Assembly: GCA_945828585.1 (NCBI GenBank)
Contig: CALZRN010000003.1
Location: 1 to 47,139, forward strand
Length of the DNA: 47,139 nt
Source of the DNA: an uncultured Bacteroidales bacterium
GTDB taxonomy: Bacteria > Bacteroidota > Bacteroidia > Bacteroidales > Paludibacteraceae
Reading direction: 5' to 3'
Below, piece by piece: positions 19,001-29,200 of this stretch; positions within the stretch are counted from its first letter, which is position 1; every line of letters starts with the position of its first letter. Made by a program: the position numbers and the translations under genes. A model generated the notes under the pieces. That model was not told where the DNA came from. It made no database searches and worked only from the letters and a program-made list of their open reading frames with translations.

Positions 19001-22000
19001 TCGGGTCTGGGTTCGCTGGCGATGAGCAGCGATATCCTGATTGACAACGTAGAGTTGAAAGACCCCTCTTGTATCGAGGCGTATGACATCCGCCAGACGG
19101 ATACAGACCCGGATGGCTTTGAGGTGACATGGAAAGGTGTTTCTCCATCCAACCGATGGGAGGTTAAAGTGCTCAATACGAGCGTCTCTATCTCTGCTGT
19201 CAAGAGCGGCAACTATAACATCGCCTATGAGGTCATAGGAGACTCCATCCTCACCGGCACAACGCTTCGTGTAACCGGTCTGGAGTCTTCCCGCACGTAT
19301 TATGTCTATATCCACACGCTTTGTGGAGACAGTATCTGGGAGATGCTTCCTGTCTATACTTCCTGCGACTATCTGGACCCGAATAAGCCGAACCGTGAGA
19401 CTTTTGATTCCTATACTGCCGGCGAGGGTTCGAAACCGGATTGCTGGACGGTAGGTACGCGTACCGGAACGGGTACGAAACCCTATGTGTACGAGAAGAG
19501 TTCTACCAACAACGTGCTCCATATCAGGCAATCGACCACTACTTCGCCTTCGTGGGTGGCTTCGCCGAAACTCAAGTGTGACTCGTTGAAGTCCTTGCTG
19601 GTAACGTTCTCGGTATCCACCTATAGCGGTGAGATGTGCGTCTTCGGCGTGATGTCTGATCCGCTGGATCTGAGTACATTCGTGCCGCTGGATTCGATGA
19701 CCGGTACCGGTGCGTCCAATATGGTTACCCGCACTTACGATCTGGCAGACTACGCGCAACAGATTCCTGCAAAGGCCAAGTATGTGGCATGGCGAGGATC
19801 GTACGGAGACGACGACTGGATTTATCTGGACGATATCTCCTTTGTATCGCAGTCATGTCCGCTGACCAAACCTTCCGTAGCAGACCTGACGATAGAGTCG
19901 GCGCGTATCAACAGTGGTCTGCGCACAAGTGATCAATGGATCTTGCTGGTGACCAACAGTCAGGTTTCCGAGGAATCGCTTTATGACGAGACCTACGTTA
20001 TCCCCGAGGACTGGATTGTCTATCGCGACACGCTTTCTTCCCTCTCAGCAACGGTAACCGGTCTGCAGGGTCAAACCAAATATTATGTGGCTACCGCTAC
20101 TCTTTGTGCTGATAACCAGAAGTCTCAATGGACGACTATCACGTTCATGACGCCTTGCCAGGCTATGACGCCGGAGGAACTGGGTGTCATCACCTTCTCG
20201 AAGGAAGAGGGCTTCACGACTGGCACGTCCGGCGAGAGACCCTGCTGGACAGTAGGCAGCAAGACCAGCGGTGCTACCGCAAACTATATCCCGTATGTAG
20301 ATAACCGCGAGGATTACATGCATGAGGGGCATAATTATCTCCGCTTCCAGGACGCGGTATCCGGCACGGATGCTTCTGCTACCCGCTATGTCGGAGCTTA
20401 TGCTGTCATGCCGGAGTTGGATGTCGATTCGCTCAATAAATACCAGGTTAACTTCTGGGCACGCGGTAATTCATCCGGTGCCAACCGTTTGATAGTCGGC
20501 GTGGCTACCAACCCCAACCGAATGAGTACCTTCATGGCGGTAGATACGGTTAACCTCGATCCGTCTTCATGGAATCCGTACAGCGTAGGCTTTGAGAGCT
20601 ACGAAGGAGACTATATGGGCGATATGGGTAAGAATATCGTCTTCCTCTCGGATTTCGGATCAAGCAATATTGCCTTTATCTCGGAGGTCTCCGTAGAGCT
20701 CATCCCGGTTTGTCGTTCGGTATCGTCCTTCGCGCTGGACAGCGTGGGAGAGGCGAAAGCTATCGTTTCCTGGAAGGGTTATCAGGACAGCTACCGCATG
20801 CTGGTATCGGATAAGGCGTTACGCGATTCCGAGAAGCCCGGATACCACTATCTCATCGATACGGTAGTGGATCATTCGGATCGTATCCTGATTGATGGAT
20901 TGCAGCCTGTCACGAACTATTACGTATATGCACAAGGTATATGCGACAACGGGGACAGTACCGATATCTCTATCACCTATGCCGCTATCCGAACCACTTG
21001 TCCTATCGAGACAGGTGTGCCTCTGCCGTTCTTCGACGATTTCGAGAGCTATGAGATCGGCGACCGGTCTCCGGGTTGCTGGCAGTTCCTGGCTTTAGGA
21101 CAGCACCCCTATGCTTTCGAGGTGCGTGAGGATTCCGAGAACGGTACCCAAGCGGTGGATGTATACTCCAACGCTTATATGGTACTGCCTAAGGTGGACG
21201 GCAATCTGGAGAACCTGATCCTCACTTTCTCGGCTCGCCAGTATACCGGAAATAGCGGTTCGTCGATCTATGTCGGTGTGATGGATGATCCGAGCGACCC
21301 GTCCACCTTTGTACTCCTGGAGACTTTTGCCGTTCCGGCTTCTACGAGGTTCAATGATTTCCAGATGATCTTGGGTAACTATGAGCTGCCGTTCGACAAT
21401 CTGGTGATTACTGCCGGTATCGAGGATATCACGCCGAGAGTATATGATATCTGGGTGGATAATGTCGGCCTGGAGCTTAGCGCTACCTGTAACTCGCCAA
21501 GAGTACGACTCCTGGGTACTACGGCGAACGGCGCCGAGCTGGCGCTCACACCTGCAGACAGATCCGACGCACTATGGCAGGTTGCCGTTATCCCTGAGTC
21601 GATCTACACGACGCTGGGTTCTGCCGCTTTGGCTAACTATCTGGAGACGATGGATAAGATCACTATCGATTCTACCCATGTCGTTCTCACCGGCTTGGAG
21701 TCGGCTACCTCTTATTACGTCTTCGCTCGCACGATCTGTAGCGAGACGGATCAGAGTGCTTGGTCGCGTACGCCGCTGAAGTTCTCCACCCGCTTCTATT
21801 TTGCCGACAGTTATTTCTTCGGCTTTGAGAAAGAGGAAGGATGGGAGCGCAGTGTGAACTCCGGTTCGGACAACTACTATCTCCATCCGGCTTTGGAGGC
21901 GGGTATGGACTCGTTAGGCGCACCTTCGTTCTCCTATATGTATTATCCGTACAGCCGCGAGGATGCCGGAAACTACTATTATGCCCGTACAGGCACAGGT

Positions 22001-25000
22001 GCGTTGATGATGCGAGCGAAAGGTATCTACCACGGTGGCTACCTCGTGCTGCCGGCTATCGGTGAGCCGAAGGACCGCTCGCTGGAGTTCAAGGCGCGGC
22101 CCGGATATCTGGTATCAAGCGGTTCGAAGAAACTGCCGACGGCTACTTCGGATGCGCAACTGGAGATAGGTACGATAGAAATCGGCAAGTCCTATGAGAC
22201 CTACCGTCCTTTGGCTACCATCCATTTGGACAAACTCAATACCAACTCTGCTGCTACGAGCCGAAACAATATGCATTACGGCACGTATTCGCTGGATCTG
22301 GATGCCGCTACACTGGCTTCCTGCCAACTCGTACTCCATCTGCCCAAACAGACTTCCGATAGCGCTTATGTGCTCATTGACGACCTGAAACTGGATGAGG
22401 CAAAGGGCTTCAGTCTGGTATCGCTCAAGAAGATCACCGCCGATGGCTCTTCCGCTACGATTGAGTGGAATGGGATTGGTGGTCCGTGGAAACTGACTGT
22501 CAAAGATGAGGCAGGGGCTACCGTGGCTTCGTTCGCTAATCTGACTGCGACCTCTCAAGTCGTAACCGGCCTTGACCCGCAGACCCGTTATACGGCGGTG
22601 CTGGAGGCGGTTAGCCCTGTATCCGGATACGTGACGACGGATAAGATGTCCTTCCGGACGCTCTGTCTGCCGCTCGAACCGAATGCTACGGGTGCGTTTG
22701 TGTGGAACTTCGACGACCGGAACGACTGGGAGGCAAACGATATCCTCGCGGAAGACGAGTACGACTCACTCTACTTCCAGCCTGCTTGTTTCCATGTAGG
22801 TCTGACGTACGATCAGCCGATGAACGGCTATCAATGGCTCATACAGCGTAAGGGATACGAGTCTGCGGGACCGCTCACGAACTACACCGATACCCGCCAT
22901 AACGAGGTGGGACGAAACGACAGTCACGCGTTGCGTATCCATACCACGGAGAATAACTACAACTCTTATCTCGTTCTCCCGGCGCTCAACTGCGGACTGG
23001 ACACGATGATGATCGAGTTCTACACTCGTCCGTTTGTGAACTACGACCGTGCGTACACGCCTGCTACGTATGCCGGCAGAATCATAGATGCCACCTATCT
23101 GGGCGCTGATTACTGCCGTTCGATGGTGGTAGGTACGCTGACCGATCCTTCGGATTTCAGCACGCTGCAGATTCTGGATACGCTCACGTACTCGCAGACC
23201 GATCTGACGACTTCGGATAAGGTGGGCGATGATCCTGCAGGACTCCGTTATTGGGAGCAGATGCGTATGCCGCTGACGGGGGCTCAAGGACGCTATGTCG
23301 TTCTCTTCCAACCCGCTGCCGGACTCCTCTATCTGGATGACCTCACGGTCAAACCGGTAGGGAACACTATTTTTGCGCCTACCTCGACGCAGACTTCCTC
23401 CATCACCCCGACTTCGGCAACTCTCTCCTGGTCCACGCGTCACCCGGATCTGCCGACGGTGGTAGTGCTCTATAATGCGTTGGGAGAGGAGATCTTCCGT
23501 GATACCATTATTGCTACCAACTATCAGTTAACGGATCTCGAGGCTGCGAATGTATATCGCTGGTCGGTGTATCAGTATCGGGGTAGCGAAGTATCGCCGT
23601 TATCCAAACCGCAGACTTTCCATACGGAGTGTACGAATATCTATAACTCCTATTCATGCGGTTTTGAGCCTATCGAGGGTACCGAATCCATCGACGGCAG
23701 CAAGGTGTACCAAAAGATGCTCTGCTGGACCTATAGCGACGCTATCCAGAACGAGTGGAAATCCGGTACGTATGATCCGTACAACCAGCCCAATACGACA
23801 TCCTATAGTTACAGCTTCAATGGCTCATCGGCGCTGATGATGCGTGCTTCCTATAGTGCGCGTGGTACCTCGTATCAGCCGTATGTGGCTCTCCCGCAGA
23901 TGGACATTGCGGCATATGACACCCTCCAGATATCCTTCTGGATGCGCCCGGCATATGTCTCCGCAACGGAGGGAACCGTACAGATGTCCTATACCGGTTC
24001 CTCGTATTCCAAGTCGATTATCGTCGGTACGATGACCGATCCGGAGGATGCTTCTACCTTCGTGGCAATCGATACGATTGCTTATGACGGTACGCTTTCC
24101 GCTGCGAACAGAGCTACCGCAGCCAATAACTACCTCTTCCAGCAAGTCAAAGTCGAGCTGGAGGGTGCTACCGGACCCTACGTGGCGCTCATGACCTCCT
24201 TCATGGAGAAGGGTGGTACGGCGCAGAAGTCCGGAGACTACCTGTGGATTGATGATCTCGTCTTCGAGCGCCGCAACGAGTGTAAGGAGCCGAGAGATCT
24301 CATCGCCCTGAAGGTGGGTACGAATCATGCCGACCTCAACTGGGACGGACCGACGATTGCCGGATCATACCGCGTACAGGTTTCTACAGACCCGTATTTC
24401 GAGGACGAAAAAGCAATTGTCTTCGACCAGAATGTCGAGTCGAATACCGTGCGCGTGAAAGGTCTCCAACCGCTTACTACCTATGTATGGCGCGTACGGT
24501 CTGTCTGCGGTGGCCAATGGGGGGAGAGTAACTTCTCTGCTAAAGCGACCTTCACCACGTCCCGCAGCCCGTATTTCCTGGAGACCTTCAATACTGTAGT
24601 CAGCGCTACCGAATGGCTCTCCAGCCGAGCTCACGCGGAGAATGTAGTGGATACGACCGGTACGCTGCCGCGAGGCACGGATAACTGGAGTTTCGTACGT
24701 ACCGCCAATAACTACGGTCTCCAGGGGGCGCACTATGTCGCTGCCGGTTACTCGGGCGACTACCACTGGCTCGTTTCGCCGAACTTCTACCTGCCAGAGG
24801 AGGACAGCTGCCATTTCTCGATGGATCTGGCGCTCACCGCTTGTAACACAGCCCACACGCCGACTGGAAACGCCGTGACCGACAACGATATGAAGGATGA
24901 TTATTACTTCATGATCATCATCTCCGACGATGGCGGACAGTCCTGGAAGAGCGCGAATATCCTCGCTAAATGGCAGAATACCAATCCCGAAGGTGCGCAG

Positions 25001-25996
25001 CTCCGCGACATCCCGTCAACGGGTACGACCGTACGTTACAGCCTCGCTCAGTATGCCGGAAAGAATATCCGTATCGGTCTCTACCGTGAGGCGAAGACAA
25101 CCTCGAGTACCGGTATTGCTATCCACGTGGATAACTTCCGTCTGGCGTACTTCAAGAAAGAGGTGGACTACACTTCGGCTTGCCAGTACGAGGATGTCCG
25201 GGTAGACGATATCTTCCTTTCCGGTGATGATACCAAACCCGGTATCCACGCCTATCCGACGTGCTTCTATGTATCCGACGCAGAGGCGAAGGCGGGAAAA
25301 CGCGATTCCGTCTTCCAACTCGAGATTGAAGTCATCGCAACTCAGGAAGTCTTCTTCGCAGATACCATCTGCGAGGGAGAGTTCTATACCGGCTACGGAT
25401 TTGAGTCGAAAGATCAATCCGGACGTTACCGCCGCAAACTCACTTCGTATGTCACCGATTGTGACTCTATTGTCTTCCTTGACCTCACCGTGCAGCCCAA
25501 ACTCGCCGGTGAAGTGACCGAGACGGAGATCTGTCCGGGCGAGACCTTCGAGTGGAGAAATCATATCTATAACCGAGCAGGACTCTACCGCGATACGCTC
25601 CTCTCTTCGCTGGGATGCGATAGTATCGAGACCTTGATTATTACGAACCGTAATGGCGATGTCGATACCATCCGGGCGGCTTCGACGGTGAAGAACTCCG
25701 AACTGCCGTTCTCTTATCTCGATCCGAACCATATGTATCTCCCCGGTCAGAGCGGTATTTACTATGGTATAGGAACGGCACCGGGCGTTTATGTGGATAC
25801 GGCGATGGTCTATGGAGACGCTTGTACAACCATCCTCATCCATACCCTCACTATCCTTAATAACCAAGGTATTGAGGACGTTACGGACGGACAGCGGGCG
25901 CCTAAGAAGGTGATCTATCGTGATCAGATGTATATCATCCTCGATGACGAATGGTTCACCCCGACCGGTCAGAAAGTGGATGACCCACGACTCTAA
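16037..25996 (+). CDS. Giant (3319 aa) secreted modular adhesin: about 11 jelly-roll/cleaved-adhesin-like modules alternating with FN3, then 'CEGE..GCDS' repeats and a short C-terminal tail
   Basis: Signal peptide MKKHLLMFLVAVMAATMSLNA; repeated 'FxDxFExY...GCW' module starts; repeated motif (I/V)VGVMxDPxDxxTFVxxDT; FN3-like 'GLxxxTxYYVYVRxxC'; C-term KVIYRDQMYIILDDEWFTPTGQKVDDPRL. Confidence 0.88.
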   Translation: MKKHLLMFLVAVMAATMSLNARTVLIDEGFENGIQESVWTQEFVSGQMPWAVEGGDADLAYPSTALQGSYRAYLRNTKGETIGYRTRLVSKVMDLRPTKVYMPELTFWYANPKWGGDRDTLRVLYRTSARDAWKVLGEYGSASSDWKRVRLELPNVSQNYQIAFEGSDNLGRGIVLDSILLQSAPECTVPDYLFVMSKGAGKINLSWVASWDAEYFEVIVSRDTIDPNEIEAVEAAHPEKIAYHGLVDGLYQNCDINLEAGEFYLAYVRSLCGEEISAWSSEVSKDGPFGFLVRKTKQIPLEEHFNYASGVTRDPDWTWNSNTGNTNPYVNSKTSNADTRGNYSHDKTYAVIFSGGSNTSPSTFIPADRFVYLATPALSDSTKDEFRLNQCQVRFWSTVYTSTGRQYGRSIIVGVMEDPEDITTFVAVDTVSVWGNKTFQENIVSLSSYQGTGVFVAFVSDFDRENLFYLDDVTIEYIPEVNKVTEVAVNPRDTYADITWKGNASSYEVLITNAEVDPANPASSAIVAQTTVNTNSYRCDDLEPNHSWNRPYYVYVKAEGTDWSYRYPFVTIASQREIPYSFDFEPQNTPSYTIGNNAQNQYPVGIGIFGNSGGYPALVINSDNSYAGSGYVYMSKRGGTDAWLTLPMVESLSDVQVKFYLSGGSTFTQSHATVGVMSNPMDINTFVPVSHFTLNATGYTRCYANFENYHGPEGVIAILWDDVMNMTQNTINYIDEILVEELSDCVPPTNLVLSVEPDSITVSWETSLSDEWEFFLSRTALPESQRIHKSLAEIASMAGVIKAETLTWNNPGNPTFGFGGLTPHSKYYLYVRATCDLEWWTEMAFSTPCQNEEFPYKETFEDYNVGSSNVGCWQLADYLGVGYPSIYQAGTSSSGNKVLHLYSSGTTHRSVAILPTVEGDLSNMLLAFDVRSNTSSSGLAIVGTMGDIEDANSFMPLDTIRVPSGSSFAKVRLILSNYQLAYDNIAITSGLGSLAMSSDILIDNVELKDPSCIEAYDIRQTDTDPDGFEVTWKGVSPSNRWEVKVLNTSVSISAVKSGNYNIAYEVIGDSILTGTTLRVTGLESSRTYYVYIHTLCGDSIWEMLPVYTSCDYLDPNKPNRETFDSYTAGEGSKPDCWTVGTRTGTGTKPYVYEKSSTNNVLHIRQSTTTSPSWVASPKLKCDSLKSLLVTFSVSTYSGEMCVFGVMSDPLDLSTFVPLDSMTGTGASNMVTRTYDLADYAQQIPAKAKYVAWRGSYGDDDWIYLDDISFVSQSCPLTKPSVADLTIESARINSGLRTSDQWILLVTNSQVSEESLYDETYVIPEDWIVYRDTLSSLSATVTGLQGQTKYYVATATLCADNQKSQWTTITFMTPCQAMTPEELGVITFSKEEGFTTGTSGERPCWTVGSKTSGATANYIPYVDNREDYMHEGHNYLRFQDAVSGTDASATRYVGAYAVMPELDVDSLNKYQVNFWARGNSSGANRLIVGVATNPNRMSTFMAVDTVNLDPSSWNPYSVGFESYEGDYMGDMGKNIVFLSDFGSSNIAFISEVSVELIPVCRSVSSFALDSVGEAKAIVSWKGYQDSYRMLVSDKALRDSEKPGYHYLIDTVVDHSDRILIDGLQPVTNYYVYAQGICDNGDSTDISITYAAIRTTCPIETGVPLPFFDDFESYEIGDRSPGCWQFLALGQHPYAFEVREDSENGTQAVDVYSNAYMVLPKVDGNLENLILTFSARQYTGNSGSSIYVGVMDDPSDPSTFVLLETFAVPASTRFNDFQMILGNYELPFDNLVITAGIEDITPRVYDIWVDNVGLELSATCNSPRVRLLGTTANGAELALTPADRSDALWQVAVIPESIYTTLGSAALANYLETMDKITIDSTHVVLTGLESATSYYVFARTICSETDQSAWSRTPLKFSTRFYFADSYFFGFEKEEGWERSVNSGSDNYYLHPALEAGMDSLGAPSFSYMYYPYSREDAGNYYYARTGTGALMMRAKGIYHGGYLVLPAIGEPKDRSLEFKARPGYLVSSGSKKLPTATSDAQLEIGTIEIGKSYETYRPLATIHLDKLNTNSAATSRNNMHYGTYSLDLDAATLASCQLVLHLPKQTSDSAYVLIDDLKLDEAKGFSLVSLKKITADGSSATIEWNGIGGPWKLTVKDEAGATVASFANLTATSQVVTGLDPQTRYTAVLEAVSPVSGYVTTDKMSFRTLCLPLEPNATGAFVWNFDDRNDWEANDILAEDEYDSLYFQPACFHVGLTYDQPMNGYQWLIQRKGYESAGPLTNYTDTRHNEVGRNDSHALRIHTTENNYNSYLVLPALNCGLDTMMIEFYTRPFVNYDRAYTPATYAGRIIDATYLGADYCRSMVVGTLTDPSDFSTLQILDTLTYSQTDLTTSDKVGDDPAGLRYWEQMRMPLTGAQGRYVVLFQPAAGLLYLDDLTVKPVGNTIFAPTSTQTSSITPTSATLSWSTRHPDLPTVVVLYNALGEEIFRDTIIATNYQLTDLEAANVYRWSVYQYRGSEVSPLSKPQTFHTECTNIYNSYSCGFEPIEGTESIDGSKVYQKMLCWTYSDAIQNEWKSGTYDPYNQPNTTSYSYSFNGSSALMMRASYSARGTSYQPYVALPQMDIAAYDTLQISFWMRPAYVSATEGTVQMSYTGSSYSKSIIVGTMTDPEDASTFVAIDTIAYDGTLSAANRATAANNYLFQQVKVELEGATGPYVALMTSFMEKGGTAQKSGDYLWIDDLVFERRNECKEPRDLIALKVGTNHADLNWDGPTIAGSYRVQVSTDPYFEDEKAIVFDQNVESNTVRVKGLQPLTTYVWRVRSVCGGQWGESNFSAKATFTTSRSPYFLETFNTVVSATEWLSSRAHAENVVDTTGTLPRGTDNWSFVRTANNYGLQGAHYVAAGYSGDYHWLVSPNFYLPEEDSCHFSMDLALTACNTAHTPTGNAVTDNDMKDDYYFMIIISDDGGQSWKSANILAKWQNTNPEGAQLRDIPSTGTTVRYSLAQYAGKNIRIGLYREAKTTSSTGIAIHVDNFRLAYFKKEVDYTSACQYEDVRVDDIFLSGDDTKPGIHAYPTCFYVSDAEAKAGKRDSVFQLEIEVIATQEVFFADTICEGEFYTGYGFESKDQSGRYRRKLTSYVTDCDSIVFLDLTVQPKLAGEVTETEICPGETFEWRNHIYNRAGLYRDTLLSSLGCDSIETLIITNRNGDVDTIRAASTVKNSELPFSYLDPNHMYLPGQSGIYYGIGTAPGVYVDTAMVYGDACTTILIHTLTILNNQGIEDVTDGQRAPKKVIYRDQMYIILDDEWFTPTGQKVDDPRL

Positions 25997-26003
25997 AACG
26001 GCC

Positions 26004-26110
26004 GAATCGTTAGTGATAAGTTGGTGATTCGTTGGAGATTCGTTGGAGATTTGTTGGTGGTTGCTATAACGACAAGCCTACGACAACCCCCCAACGATAC
26101 ACCAATTATC
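26004..26110. repeat. Period-11 array, consensus GATTCGTTGGA/T, followed by an inverted-orientation half
   Basis: GAATCGTTAGT GATAAGTTGGT GATTCGTTGGA GATTCGTTGGA GATTTGTTGGT GGTTGCTATAA, then CGACAAGCCTA CGACAACCCCC CAACGATACAC CAATTATC (e.g. ACCAATTATC complementary to GATAAGTTGGT apart from one extra base). Confidence 0.88.
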
Positions 26111-26183
26111 GCGGGCAAAAATTAACATTTTGTAGCAAAATCAAGTTTTTTATGACATTTTGATGTAAATTTTCAGAAAATAC

Positions 26184-26214
26184 TTGCATATGTCAAACTT
26201 TTTTACTACTTTTG
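26184..26214 (+). promoter_or_regulatory. Bacteroidetes-type promoter of giant adhesin 2
   Basis: TTGCATATGTCAAACTTTTTTACTACTTTTG; 23-nt spacing. Confidence 0.82.
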
Positions 26215-26290
26215 TGCCCGATTTGATTTTTGAAAGATAACTATACAGATAGTTTGTTTATTTTATTGTTTAACTTAAAAAGAAAAGCTT

Positions 26291-29200
26291 ATGAGAACAT
26301 TTACTCAAAAGTTGGCATTTCTGCTCGTAACTTTGTTGTGTTGCACAGGCTTGCAGGTAAAGGCGGATCAGCTGACTGTCGCTGACGGTACGGCTACCAA
26401 CGAATATCTGCCTATCTACGGCTTGTACACAGACACGGAAGGAACGCGCGGCCAATGCCTTTATCCGGGGGATTCGCTGTCGGACATGAGCGGAGGTTCG
26501 ATTTCCAAGTTGACTTTTTACTCCTCAGCTACTTCTTCTTCCTGGGGGGCTACAATCAAAGTCCGCGTCGGAGAAACGAACGCCTCTTCGCTTAGTTCTG
26601 CGTTCGTTTCGGATGGTTTGACGCAAGTCTATTCCGGAGTACTGGATATCTCCAGTGGTACTCTTGTGGTAGATTTCAGTACTACTCCTTTTAACTATTC
26701 AGGAGGCAATCTCATTATTGACTTCGAAGTTGTTTCTGCAGGTAGTTACTCCAGCAAGTCATTCTATGGAGTGAACAGCAACGTGACCGGTTTGGGTCGT
26801 TATGTCTATCAAAGCGGCTACAGTCTAAGCGAGTCTTCTCGGGACTTCTTGCCGAAAGTGACCTTCGAGTACACTCCCGGTTCCGGTTCCGGTTCCGGTT
26901 CGGATTGCAACACGGTGGAGACTGTTGAGGTAACCGACGTCGCTGCAAGACAGGCTACTATCAACTGGACCGGCGGTGACGGCAGCTACGCTATCGAGTA
27001 CAAGACTGCCAGTGTAAACAGATGGGAGTCCGTCACAGGACTTACGGACAACTCCTATGTACTCTCTAATCTTCAGCCCAACACTTCCTATTCCGTTAAG
27101 GTCTATAACGTCTGCGGAGCAGAGAGTGTCAGCAATGCGAAATCCGCAAGTTTCACAACCTCATGTGAAGTGGTATCTACCTTCCCTTGGAGCGAGGACT
27201 TCAACGGCAGGAATACCGGAAATATTGCGATCCCATGTTGGGGAAATGCGCATATTGCAGGTCCCGGTTCTTCTGTATTTACAATAGCTGACGGAACCGG
27301 AGGCAATTCTACCAAAGTGGGCAGACTTCCGGATATGGATGCCGGAAACCTCACCTTGTTGAGTCTGCCGGAGATGAATCTTCCTGTTTCCGCCAGAGGA
27401 TATGAGTTTGATATTGATGTTTACCGCACCAGTTCTTACGCTACAAAGACCAATGAAGGTTTGCGTGTTTATCTCAGCGCGTCAACTCAATTGGAGGATA
27501 CCGTTCTGCTCGCTTTTATCCCGCGTGTGAGAACATTATCCGATCTGGGACATGGTGTAAACGCAGAAGAAGCAGATGGTTGGTACAGCTATGAATTCAC
27601 GTTACCTGTAAAAAGTGATCCATGCCGTATCTTTATACTGGGTGTAAGCGAATTTGGTAATGCCACGTACTTTGATAATATCAAAGTGAAAGAGCTTCCT
27701 TCCTGTTTCAAACCGACCGATCTCCATGAGGTGGAAGGACATGCTACCAAGAGCTCGATTCAACTCGATTGGACGGCGAACACCGAAGAGACAGCTTGGA
27801 AACTCCAATACAAGAAAGCTTCCGAAAGCGAATGGAATACGGTAGATGTAGATTCCAAACCTTATACGCTCTCAGATCTGGATGCCTTTACAAAGTATAA
27901 CGTACAGGTGGCTGCTGATTGCGGCGGTGGAGACATCTCCGAATACGGCAAAGCGATCTCTGTAAAAACAGCGGCGGACGTGCCTTTCGCTGAGGGCTTC
28001 AACACATATTCCCTTTCTGCTGATTGGAAACGATATGCAGGTGTTCTCGAAGAAGTCATGAACGGCGCAGAGCTGGAGCCTGTTTCTGCAGGATGGAATA
28101 CGGGAAACAAAACGAACAATGTCTTCCCGGATTCTACGTATCATCTCTATCTCAATATCGCTGGCGAGACTACCAACCACTGGATCGTTTCTCCGATGAT
28201 CGATATGGAAACTGGGTATCAACTCTCCTTCGATCTGGCACTCACCGCAAAAGCGGGTGCTAACCCCACTGCGGCAACTGCCGGACAACAAATGGATGAT
28301 AAATTCGCTGTCATCATCAAAGACGACGAAGGATGGCATATTCTCCGCACATGGGACAACGAATCAACTCAAGATTATGACGAGATCAACGCTACGGCGA
28401 ACGGACAGGTTATCAAGATGGACCTCTCTGAGTACGCTGGCAAGACAATCCAAATCGCTTTCTACGGCGAGTCAACGGTTGCCGGTGGAGACAACAACCT
28501 CCATATCTCCAACTTCCGCATCGCCCTTCCGCCGGCTTGTGAGCCTGCTACGCAACTCAATATAACCGGTATCGGCGGTACGTTCGCTACGGCGGTCTGG
28601 GATAATATAGAGGGAGCCGTATGGCAATACTGCCTCCAGGCGAACCCCGCTGCGGACTTCGTACCGACGGATTTCGTTACGATGGACGCAGGTGTATATA
28701 CCATTACGCTGGAAACCCTCTCCGAGAATACGGAATATGGCTTCTTCCTCCGTCGTAAATGCGGTGAGGCGGACTTCAGCGATATCATCTCGCGTTCCTT
28801 CAAGACCGTCCAAACGCCGCTAATCCTCGATAGAGAACACTCCTTCTCGGATGACTTCGAGTCCGGAAACAAGTGGGTGCTGCTCAACGGCGAGGAGACC
28901 AACCAATGGGCATATGGTACCGCAGTCTCCAATGGCGGCTCGCGCGCGCTCTATATATCGAACGACGCGGGCGTAAGCAACGCGATGACCTATGATTATT
29001 ATTCGAATACGTCATACGTATATGCTTACAAGACCTTCAATATTGCCGAGGAGGGTGTGTATACCTTCTCGTATGACTGGAGAAATAAGGGTGGATATTC
29101 TTACTACCTGCGTGTATACCTGGCTCCGCTGTCTGCTGAACTGAAAGCAGGATCATCTACCTATAATTTGTCAGGCTTGATTCCGTTGCATTCCGCTTCC

